A stretch of DNA of 64,000 nucleotides from Anaeramoeba flamelloides (Eukaryota > Metamonada > Anaeramoebidae): positions 2,046,001 to 2,110,000 of the forward strand of contig JANTQA010000010.1 in NCBI GenBank assembly GCA_027625915.1, read 5' to 3'. The first letter of the stretch is position 1; every line of letters starts with the position of its first letter. The notes beneath the pieces are model-generated. The model was not told the DNA's origin. It saw only the letters and a list, made by a program, of their open reading frames with translations, and ran no database searches. Below are positions 55,281 to 64,000 of this stretch, in pieces. The position numbers were made by a program, and so were the translations under genes.

Positions 55281-58158
55281 CTAATATTTTTTTTTTTTTT
55301 GAAAAAAGAATCATTTTAAAAAAAAGAAAGATTACGAAAAAGGTAAACAAAACCCATATTATTATTATTAGTGTTATTTTTTTAGTGGTTGAATTTTCAT
55401 CAAAAGCAAAAAGCATATTTAAAAAAAAATAATTAAAAAAAAAGAAAAAAAAGCAACCAAATTTTTATTCTTTTCATTTTGAAAAAATAATAAAAAAGGG
55501 ATTGTTCTTCTTTTTTTTATTTTGGAATTTAAAGAACCTTGAATTAAGTATTGAAACACTTTCAAAAATCCTGGATAATGAAAAAATAGTCAACTTACTT
55601 TATGTTAATTAATTAAAGACTATTTATTTAGGCAAACAAATAAAAAAATGAAAATTGATCTTATTCAAAAATTATGTTATCATTTGATTCAGAAATAAGG
55701 AAATTGTCTTTAATTTGAGTTTTTTGAAGCAGACTAAAGGATCAAGTTAAATATTTTGTAGAAATATTGAACTGTTTGTTTGGAAAAAATTCCTGGCAAA
55801 TTGAGTGATTAGTAACTCTTAATTTATATTTTTTCATAAAGGTAATAGAGTAATTATTTATATAAAGATACAATTAAACTCGACGTGTAACTTTATTTAT
55901 CAACTTTAGAGAAATGAAATCTCATTTATAAAACAGTTCTTTTTTTACAGTTAAATTTTCAGTAAAAAGATTTGATGTTTTTGTTTGGATTTTTGGAAAA
56001 AATAACAGAGATTGAAAAATTTGTCAAAAACCTGCTTATTTTGATGAAATCTCACTTTTAGGAATTTCTTATAGTTTGTATGAACAAATAGCCTTGGAAT
56101 TTTAATCTTATTTTAACAATACAAGACAAATAATAAATCAAATATTGAATCCTTGAAGATCAAAAAAAAAATCATCGTTTATTTTTATTCACAAATATTT
56201 TTTTTTAAATTTCTTGAAATATAAAAGACTAAGTAATATTTTTTGAAATTTTTCAGAGTTTAAAAAAAAAAATGTTAGTATCTATATTAGTCTTGGATAA
56301 TATTAATTATTTTTTTTTTTTATTTGAATTATCAATAGGAAATAAATTTTATTTGTTTGAATCCTTTAAAAATTGAGAAATACTCAGTAAAGTCTATTGA
56401 TATTTTTAATTTTTTGGTTATTACTAACCCACTGAAATCATTAAGATTAGGGCGATTGATTATTGATTTAGAAATAATCAAATTAAAAAGTATATCTAGG
56501 GATAGAAGTTGCATTTGTTGAGTGTTTAAAAAAGTATTTTATGAAAAATTTCAAACTATTTGGGGGATTTGGATTTTCTTATATTTTTTTTTGTTCAGAA
56601 AGTACAAATTGATTTGAAATTTTCTAAGAATTTTGAAATTATATTTGTTATATTTCAAAAATAATTATTGTAAAATTTTTGAATCCAAGTATAATTTATG
56701 CTATAGAGTTATTTAAAAACCTTTAGTATTTTATTTTTTAAAATTTAATTTTTAGAGAATTCCTTCAAAGTATAATTTCTTTTTTGTTTCATGGAAAATC
56801 ATTTTTTTTTTTAAAGATTATTGAAAATTATGTTGGATTTTGAACTTTTGGAAAATGAAAAAAATATATCAAATTTTTTCAAATCAATAATTCCTTTCTT
56901 AAAATTGCTTTTAAAAACAAGTGGTATATTATTAATATCAGTTTTTAAATTTATATTCAATTTCAAATGCAGTGCTGTTGAATATGGCTTTTTTTAGATT
57001 GGTATTTGATCCTAAAATGGAATAAAATTTCAGTTTATTTTTTTTTTTTTATTATTTAACTGAGGAGTTTTTTATTTTCTCTTATTTGTCCGAATTCCTA
57101 AATTATGATTTAGGAATTTTGTTAAAGACTCAAATATAAATTTATTACCCACTAAGGCTAATAAATATGATGAATCTCTTTTTCTAATAATATCAAAAAT
57201 AGTAATAATATTATTTTTTAATATATTAGAGATGTTAAATTTTTTTAATTCAGATATCCAGATTTAAGGATTATTTTCATAGGCTGGGAAGTTCCAGGAA
57301 ATTTCAGTTTATTATCAAATTTTTAATTCCTACTTTATTCTGATTTTTGGTTCGGATTCTTAGTCCACCAAATAAAACAAAAAAAAGAAATAAATCTATA
57401 TATAAATATTACAAACCAATTACAATCTATTTCTTCGAAAAGTATATTGGTAAAGTAAAATTTAGTAGATGTTCTCCAAAGTGAAGATAGTTTCCCATTT
57501 TTTCTTCATATAACAATAAATTTCCAACAAGAATTTTTAATTATGGAGACTATTATTTAGAGCAAAATAAAAAGATTCAAATTTTCATTCAGCTTTCTTA
57601 CTAATACATTCCAATAAATCTCAAAAAATTTTTTGTTCCATTTAATATTTTTATTATTCTTCAAACTGTTTCTTATCAAACATTCCAGTATAAAGAAAAT
57701 TTTGAAGAACAACTAATTTTACAGAGTTTCTTAACACTTGACTTTATAAAATGCTTTCTTCAAAGCTTGAACATAATAATTTCAAAAAGGAAAATCAAGT
57801 AAAAATATTTGAACTTAAATTGCAATTAATCAGTAATTTTTGTTTAGTTGATCTCGGAAAATTTCTCATCTTTAATTCTCAAAACCAACTTAAATTATTG
57901 ACTTCCCTTTTGAGAATTGGAAACTTTGATGATTTATACTTATTCTTGGGTTTAGATTTTTTTCGAATAACAAAATAAAAATTTTGTTCCTTGTATTTTG
58001 CAATTCCTCATAGTTTATGAATCATTTATGATAGATAAAAATAAAATTCGCAAAGAAGGGTATTTAAACAAGAAGAAAACTTTTTGGAAAAGAGAATAGC
58101 AAAATGAAAAGTAAATCATTTTTTATCAATTTCATTTTTGTAGTTTTTTAAAACTTTT
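55281..58158. other. 2.9-kb divergent intergenic stretch
   Basis: Between the NAC-beta start (minus) and the EF-hand-like gene (plus), so both promoters lie here. 56810-57620 shows block similarity to 60370-61700, for example ATTATGTTGGATTTTGA and AGATTCAAATTTTCATTCAG. A 75-codon plus frame at 57751-57978 has no recognised domain and is not called. Confidence 0.5.
56810..57620. repeat. dispersed repeat (family H), copy 1
   Basis: Blocks shared in the same order with 60370-61700: ATTATGTTGGATTTTGA, ATATTAGAGAT, and AAAATAAAAAGATTCAAATT followed by TTCATTCAGCTTTC. Ends are undefined; there is no coding capacity. Confidence 0.4.
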
Positions 58159-58525
58159 ATGACAGAGAAAACTTCAAATAAAAAGGACATTGTCAAATTT
58201 GAAAAAGCATTTGACGCACTTGATTACTTGGAAAAAGATTTTCTTGATTTTGAAGATCTCAAAATACTTGGAGAACAATTTGGGTTCACTTTCAAAAAAG
58301 AAGACAAAAAGTACCTTGTAAGAATTATTACTTAATAACAAACAAAAAATCTTGTTTCTGTCATTTCGATTTATTCTTCCTTTTCTTTCCTTTTTTTTAT
58401 GATTTTTTTGATAATAGTTTGATGCGCTTGGGATAAAAAACAAAAAAATTAACAAAACAAAATTTATTGAAATATTAACAGAAAAGCAAAATCTGAAGGG
58501 TTTAAATAAACAAGAGGATTTGTAA
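58159..58525 (+). CDS. mini EF-hand-like protein (88 residues), two exons
   Basis: Exons 58159-58317 and 58418-58525, donor GTAAGA, acceptor TAG, phase 0, TAA stop. The protein has two EF-hand-like helix-loop-helix units. The first reads FEKAFDALDYLEKDFLDFED followed by LKILGEQFGF. The second reads KKYLFDALGIKNKKINKTKF followed by IEILTE. The pattern of F..AF..LD, then I/F..DL..LG..FG, is that of calmodulin/centrin-type pairs. The loops lack most calcium-ligand acidic residues, so calcium binding is doubtful. The intron, 100 bp, sits inside the second unit's entering helix, and removing it restores the pattern. Two extra upstream hands cannot be excluded, but no upstream exon is evident. Possible roles (light chain, centrin-like) are inference. 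Confidence 0.65.
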
Positions 58526-59189
58526 AATAATTCTTGTTGTCTTTTTTTTGAAATAAAAAACTTATTTTTCGTCTGGAAAAATTAAATTTACTTTTTGAAA
58601 ATTGGCGTTATGGTATTAGGTACTCTTCACAAAACAAGAATAAATTGACAATTTTGCATTATTACCTATTTTTTTTAAGCGAATGTTATTTTTCAATTTT
58701 GTTCTTTTGAAACATTTCTTTTTTATTGTTTTGGAGACTTGTAATGAACAAATCCAAATTATGTTCTTTTCTTTATTATAATTTAAATCCCAAAGATCGA
58801 GATCTTTAGATCAAAAAAGATTTTAATTGAAATGAAAAAGAAAGATTAGTCGATCCTTTTTTTAAATTGTTAAAACTCCCATTTTCAAATTATTAAATGA
58901 AAAAATTTTCACTTCAATTTTCCTACCAAATCATGCTTTGTCACTTCCAGTTCAAACAATAAAAAGATCTTCACTATTCAACCCAAAGAGAAGATTTTTT
59001 TCACACAAAGATAGAACTTTCTTATTTAGCATTAATGATTGAAATATTTGCTTTCATTAAGTGTCTTTCACATGCTTTTTTCCTCTCATTTTAAATCAAA
59101 ATGTGGACTATCAACTGAAACCCGAAATAAAAACAATAAAAATCATCCCTTTGTTTAACAATTCTGAAATGTAAGGGTTTTTTTTAATT

Positions 59190-59722
59190 GAGGTATTACA
59201 GCCGTTACAACCCTACCATGAAATCTATGATAAACAGAAAATTCGTTTTCTATCTCACACTTTCATTTCTATTACAGGATTTTATGGTCGTTTGATAGCC
59301 TATTACATCCGTAAAATTTTATAAGTGAGCAAAAATTTCACAAAGAGAAAAAATTTAAATTTGAATTTTTCACTTCAAACCTTATCTATGATCAACAATT
59401 TCCGAAAAATTTTCAGGTTTTTGTGGATCCTTAATTTCTAAACACCTAAAAATCAAAAGGCAGGGCTACTTTAAAGAAATTCCTAAATTGGATCTCGATT
59501 CTTGGGAATCTTTTTTTTGGATTTTTGAATTTGTTTCATTAACAAAAAGATTTTTTTCTCAGTGAATCACAGAAGAATTTTTTAAAAAAAACTATATCAA
59601 ACCATAAAATCTGTAATAGCTTATAATAGAAGATTTTTTTTTTTGTGTTTAACAGAGACAAAAAAGTCAATTTCTATGTCTGTCAAATTCCACGGTAGGG
59701 TTGGAACGGCTTTAATAATAAT
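59190..59722. mobile_element. TIR element, about 0.53 kb
   Basis: The left terminus contains AGCCGTTACAACCCTACCAT; the right terminus read inwards is AGCCGTTCCAACCCTACCGT. A second inner pair (TATTACAGGATTTTATGGT at about 59271 against its complement near 59601) is also inverted. Non-coding; MITE-like. Confidence 0.55.
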
Positions 59723-60152
59723 ACACATTTACAAAAGTGATACCTTAATATTTGGATTTTTTTTAAACAAATATGTCATTTTTCCAAAAACGATAAAACT
59801 TTTTCTATGTGCACCCCGGTCAGGGAGGTTTTTCCTAAACGTGCCTGGAGTTTATTATAGCAAAAAAAAAACAATTCAATAATTGAATAAAAATGTTTGT
59901 GGTTTTTTTAATTTTTTGATTTCTTTAAATTATTTTCAATTTTTGAATTTCAATTTTTGAATTTCAATTTCTTCCCCAAACATCTTTATTCAATTATTTA
60001 ATCGAATTTTTTGTTCTTAAAACCCCTTTTTTTTTTTTTTTTTTTTGACAGAAACAACTGTCTCGGGGCACATTGAAAAAGTTTTTTAATTTTTGGAAAA
60101 ATGGCATATTTAGTAAAAAAACTTTAAATATTGAGGTATCACTTATTGTACA
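59722..60152. repeat. inverted repeat with about 100-bp arms
   Basis: Left arm 59722-59822 includes AAGTGATACCTTAATATTTG, TGTCATTTTTCCAAAAA and AACTTTTTCTATGTGCACCC. The right arm (about 60055-60152) is the reverse complement with scattered differences. The loop is A/T-rich with an 18-T run. It abuts the preceding TIR element and may be part of one composite unit. Confidence 0.6.
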
Positions 60153-60369
60153 TGTACAGTTCGCTACATTTTTTTTGTGAAAGTTGAAGAAATTAAATTA
60201 ACTTTTAAATACTTATTTAAATGAATTAAGATAAAGTAGTAATTTTTTCGAAATTAAGTATTTTTTTTTCCCTTTGTTATTCAGAACCAAGTGGTTTTAT
60301 TTTTAAAGCGCTTTTGTAAAATATTTCATATATGGTTAAAATTATTTCTTCTTTAGAAGAAAATAATAA

Positions 60370-61700
60370 TATTTTTTGAAATAATTCAGAATTATGTTGG
60401 ATTTTGACCTTTTTCAAAAATGTGAAAATTGGATCAAAGTGTTCAAACCGATAATTAATTTCTGAAAATAATATTAAAAATAAATTTTGGTATTGGGGTA
60501 ATCATATTTTTTTTTTTATTTTACAATTTAAAGATCTAGTTATTTTTTTTTTTGAATTTATTATTTAATAAACTCGAAATTTTTATTTTAGAATACTATT
60601 TCCTTAAAAAAGAATATTTTTTTAAGTAAAAAATCAATTTAATTTGATTTAAAATAATTTGTGGATATTTTATAAGCATCTAAATTTGACAAAGTAAGGA
60701 TTTTCTAACATATTAGAGATAATAATAACTTTTTTGAGTCAGAAAACAATGAAAAAAAAAAAATCTTTATAATCTCAAAAAGTATCAAAGAGTTACACTT
60801 CAAAGCCAATTTAGTTGTTTTCAAAATGGTATTATAACAACATTTCAAATTGGAAAATGAGTATCGATCTTTGGCACTTTTTTCCAAAAAGGTTCTCATT
60901 ATTCAATGTTGATTATTGGAGATCGATCAGTCTTCATATCTAGGTTAGTTTTTAATCATTATTATGTATTCATAAAAATTACCTATTTTTTTTTTTTCCA
61001 CTTCAGAAAATTATTTTTCATGGCATGAATCCACCCTAAGGGTTAAATGTTTCCAATAATTATTCTTATATGGGGAGAATTTTGTAGGAATTAACTTTGT
61101 GTTTTTTAATTAACAGAGTACCTAGAATAGAGATAGTCATTAGAAGTATATGAAACTCAAATCAGTTTTTGTAAAAAAATAGGGTGAAAATAAAGTAAAC
61201 ATAAAAAAATAAAAAATTAAAAAAAAAGAAAAAATACAAACGTTAAAAATAATTGAGGTGAGAAATCTGAATTCCTTTGATACAAGGCAATCTGTTTATG
61301 TATAGATATAGGATTATTTACTTTTGAGTGCCTTTTTCCTAATATTATGTTGAGCCAAATTGGTTGAAAGGTATTTAAATAGAAAATTGTTTCGAATGTG
61401 ACTTATTATTACCAACCAAATCAACAAATAGAATTTAAATCTCCTTTTTTATCAAAATCAATGGTGTGGTTTTGGAGATCTCAAAAAAAGTCAAATTTTT
61501 TCAACAAATTTCTAAAAAATTCGATCAATCAAAGAAAAACCCAGACCAAAAATGAGTATTAAAAAAACTGTTGTTCTGTTGAATACTCCATTTTATCTTT
61601 AATTCTTTTTATTTATTAAACCAATTGATCTTACTGTTATTTGCAAAATAAAAAGATCAAAATTTTCATTAAGCTTTCCAATAAATCACATTTCAAGAAT
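60370..61700. repeat. dispersed repeat (family H), copy 2, diverged
   Basis: Shares ATTATGTTGGATTTTGA, ATATTAGAGATAATAATAA and AAAATAAAAAGATCAAAATT with 56810-57620 in the same order but with longer spacers. Boundaries are approximate. Confidence 0.38.
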
Positions 61701-62241
61701 TAAAATAAATTATCAAAAGTCTCCAATTCTTGGTGGTAAATTGTTAATTTAAGCTGTTTATTAAGAATTAAAAATTGAAAAGTCACTATGATTTAAAAAA
61801 ACTGTGATTATGGAAAGCTGAATAAAAATTTTGTTTAATTTATTTTGCAACAAATAGTACTTTGAATTTTTCGGAAGGTACCCACTTAAAAATAATGTTT
61901 ATGATTTTCTTACCTAAAATAATTAAACATTAGGAAACAATATCAGGTGTGATATCAAAAGAACTGATAAAAGATATAAAAACAAATATTGTGTTTAAAA
62001 CCAAAAAATGAAATCAGAAAATAAATAAAACTCAAGTAACCGAAAAAATAATTTGAAACTAAAAAAAATCTCAAATGAACACTTTTAATTTGATCTAACG
62101 TCTCAACTTGTCAGCTGTTTTCCCAATTCAAAAACAATGTCTTTTGATTTCACAAAAGCCAAATTAAAAAGAACAAGACAAAATAAAAAAATTATTTCAT
62201 TTTATTCTTTTTTAGATCTCTCAAAGCGAACGAAAATAAAA

Positions 62242-64000
62242 ATGTTTATTATCAATTGGTTTCGGAGTAACACTTCCAAAGGGCTTGACGAGTATAAGAA
62301 TAAAAATTATGAGAAAGCACAGGAATTTTTTTTGAATGCGTTAAAAGATGATGAAAACGATGGCAAGGCAAGGTTTTATTTAGCAAGAATGCTCTACCTC
62401 AAAAAGAAACGAAACGACATTGCTAAGGATCACTTAAAGATCATTTTAAGGCACGATCCCAGTGATCAGGCTGCCAATTTTATGCTGGGTGACATTTATT
62501 ATTCTGAAGGAGAATTAGACGAGGCGTCTGTTTATTATAAGCAAATAACGTCCGACAACAGAATCTATTATCAGGCCATCTTCAATTTAGGGTTAATTGA
62601 TCAGCAGCAAGGGAGACTCGATGCAGCAGCGAAACGGTTTCGTAAAGTAACGAAAAAGAGTCCAGATAACACAAACGCATATTACAACTTGGGGTGCATC
62701 TACGAATTAAAAGGCAACACCCAATTAGCGAAAAGGTACTACAAGTTAGCGCTAAACACAGAAAAGGGACTAAACGATCCAGACTTAATCTACAATTATG
62801 CAATGCTTCTGTCTGACGAAGGCAATTATAATCTTTCATATAAGTTACTTTTACGAGGAAGATCACTTTGCCCAGAGGATTTAGACATCCAAAAATCGAT
62901 TACATTTATTTTAAAAAGACGCAAAAAGAGGCTCAAGCAATTTGAGCTATTAACGAGAAAAATCGAATTGCCACAAAAGAAGAAGAAGAAGAAGAACGAT
63001 CTTCAACAAAACAAAAAGAATTCCAAATCGACACAAGGCTATTATCCCGAAAAAATAGGCCTCTTAGATCTATCAGAATTTGTTTTAGAGACCGGCAAGG
63101 AAATGGATATCGTTTTAAATGTGATCAAAGGAAGCCATTTTTGTTGGGAGCTGAGAATCAAATTACCAACGCAAATCAATATCGAGCAATTCCAATCCTT
63201 ATGCAAGGCATTCAAAAAAAATAAAACAATTCACGTTCTAACCATTAGAGGCACAAAGCTGAACAGCGAATGCTTTTATCTCTTAAAGTCCTTATTAAGC
63301 GCCAACAATTCGCTATTCGAGATTCACGCCGAATGGATGTCTGGCATGAATCTGGACGACATCGATTCCATTCAGCGGGTATTGCAAAAGAACAGAAGCA
63401 ACTTTGGTGATCTGAAATACGACATCTCACGCCTTTTATTAGAACAGGCGTGCGCCGATCAACAGATTTGTGGCATTGCTGTCCATTCCGATCTCATCAA
63501 AATAAGATGCAAAAAAAATTGGGAAGAGATTTATTATTCGTTAGAAAATTTTTCCAAGCATGAAATCGAAAAATTTATTTTGTGGATCTATGCTGATTTG
63601 TTTGCAAATAGCAATACAATTTCAAAAATTTTTAAAAAATTAAACATCAAAAAGCCTGGGAATTATACAGACGATATCAACAGTTTGTTAAATGATAACC
63701 CCGGAAGAAACTTTTTCATTGAGTCTGTAGAAACAAATTATGGGGTGCACAAATTTTTCTTATACGCGAGAACAAATTGGTTTAGAATGATTTACCACAC
63801 TGGCCGCTATAAACCAAAGGGTGTTGAAGACCCCTGGAAGTTGGACCAATCAACATTAAAATATTTGGTTCACTTCTTATACACAGAATCTTTTCCAAAA
63901 ACAAAAAACTCAATCGCCAATATTTTATTAATCATTGACCAATTAGAATCCTTTTCGGAATCATTTGGGTTGACAGGAAATACCTTTATTAAAAAATTGG
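62242..64000 (+). CDS. TPR protein with tandem BTB modules (partial, runs off the right edge)
   Basis: Open from ATG 62242 to the end of the window, at least 586 residues, no stop reached. Residues about 10-230 are tetratricopeptide repeats (GLDEYKNKNYEKAQEFFLNA, AANFMLGDIYYSEGELDEAS, AIFNLGLIDQQQGRLDAAAK, NAYYNLGCIYELKGNTQLAK). A lysine-rich linker lies at about 250-258. Then comes a region with a degenerate BTB half (HSDLIKIR, then FILWIYADLF). A clearer BTB follows from about 488 (FFIESVETNYGVHKFFLYAR, NWFRMIYHTG, YLVHFLYTES). BTB modules form dimers and often recruit cullin-3. TPR-to-BTB fusion is uncommon, but large BTB families are a feature I associate with Anaeramoeba. Local GC is higher than in the flanks. 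The start is the first ATG after an in-frame-stop-rich region. Confidence 0.8.
   Translation, partial: MFIINWFRSNTSKGLDEYKNKNYEKAQEFFLNALKDDENDGKARFYLARMLYLKKKRNDIAKDHLKIILRHDPSDQAANFMLGDIYYSEGELDEASVYYKQITSDNRIYYQAIFNLGLIDQQQGRLDAAAKRFRKVTKKSPDNTNAYYNLGCIYELKGNTQLAKRYYKLALNTEKGLNDPDLIYNYAMLLSDEGNYNLSYKLLLRGRSLCPEDLDIQKSITFILKRRKKRLKQFELLTRKIELPQKKKKKKNDLQQNKKNSKSTQGYYPEKIGLLDLSEFVLETGKEMDIVLNVIKGSHFCWELRIKLPTQINIEQFQSLCKAFKKNKTIHVLTIRGTKLNSECFYLLKSLLSANNSLFEIHAEWMSGMNLDDIDSIQRVLQKNRSNFGDLKYDISRLLLEQACADQQICGIAVHSDLIKIRCKKNWEEIYYSLENFSKHEIEKFILWIYADLFANSNTISKIFKKLNIKKPGNYTDDINSLLNDNPGRNFFIESVETNYGVHKFFLYARTNWFRMIYHTGRYKPKGVEDPWKLDQSTLKYLVHFLYTESFPKTKNSIANILLIIDQLESFSESFGLTGNTFIKKL

Larger units (their letters stand above)
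58526..62241. other. 3.7-kb intergenic stretch with inverted repeats
   Basis: Between the EF-hand-like gene and the TPR-BTB gene. It holds two inverted-repeat units (59190-59722 and 59722-60152), a copy of the family H repeat (60370-61700) and a short inverted pair at 61641-61690 and 61808-61860. The end, with a TTTTTTAG just before 62217, may be a 5'-UTR acceptor. The 79-codon frame at 59643-59882 lies in inverted-repeat sequence and is not called. Confidence 0.5.

Noticed and set aside
57751-57978. 75-codon plus-strand frame before the EF-hand-like gene
   Set aside because: No domain, closes with its own stop 180 bp upstream, and no donor linking it to the next gene was found.

Overview
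The window is AT-rich nuclear DNA of a protist. Coding regions use the standard code and every complete gene recognised ends in TAA. Introns are GT-AG, mostly with a TAG acceptor, and the gaps between genes are full of A/T runs and short inverted-repeat elements. The tandem BTB modules fused to TPRs at the right edge, the low-complexity K/E/N/Q linkers and the overall gene style suggest an amoeboid protist, perhaps Anaeramoeba (Metamonada). That is inference from protein style; no rRNA or other marker gene is present.

Layout, left to right. A small copine-like C2 gene lies on the minus strand (1577-2241). A four-exon cytoplasmic dynein intermediate chain, minus strand, spans 7.4 kb (5303-12728) because of introns of 1.3 and 4.0 kb. 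Ribosomal protein eL13 (18915-19654, minus, two exons) follows. A p24/TMED10-type cargo receptor (23078-29280, minus) has its last exon, carrying the membrane span and a KKxx tail, behind a 5.2-kb intron. An 81-residue membrane protein (30313-30558, plus) comes next, then a 6.3-kb gene-poor stretch.

A chromosome-segregation pair follows: a borealin-like chromosomal passenger subunit (36885-37614, minus) head-to-head with a Csm1/Pcs1 (monopolin)-like coiled-coil protein (38569-40401, plus). Next are the intronless 2154-residue ribosome-assembly factor RRP5 (43402-49866, plus), NAC-beta/BTF3 (54678-55280, minus), a two-exon mini EF-hand-like gene (58159-58525, plus), and a TPR plus tandem BTB gene running off the right end (62242 onward, plus).

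Functional themes are ribosome production and nascent-chain handling (eL13, RRP5, NAC-beta), early secretion (p24), minus-end transport (dynein IC) and centromere control (borealin, Csm1-like). These are ordinary eukaryotic neighbours, not an operon. The accessory content is a set of non-autonomous DNA elements: a Tc1/mariner-like 0.54-kb family (four copies), a 171-176-bp TIR family (three copies), a 0.46-kb TIR element, a 0.85-kb fold-back element, a 1.5-kb element with CCCTTAGCACCCC ends plus a relative, and a family carrying short CACTCTA arrays. Several copies sit inside the giant introns. No tRNA, rRNA, CRISPR array or virus-like element was recognised.
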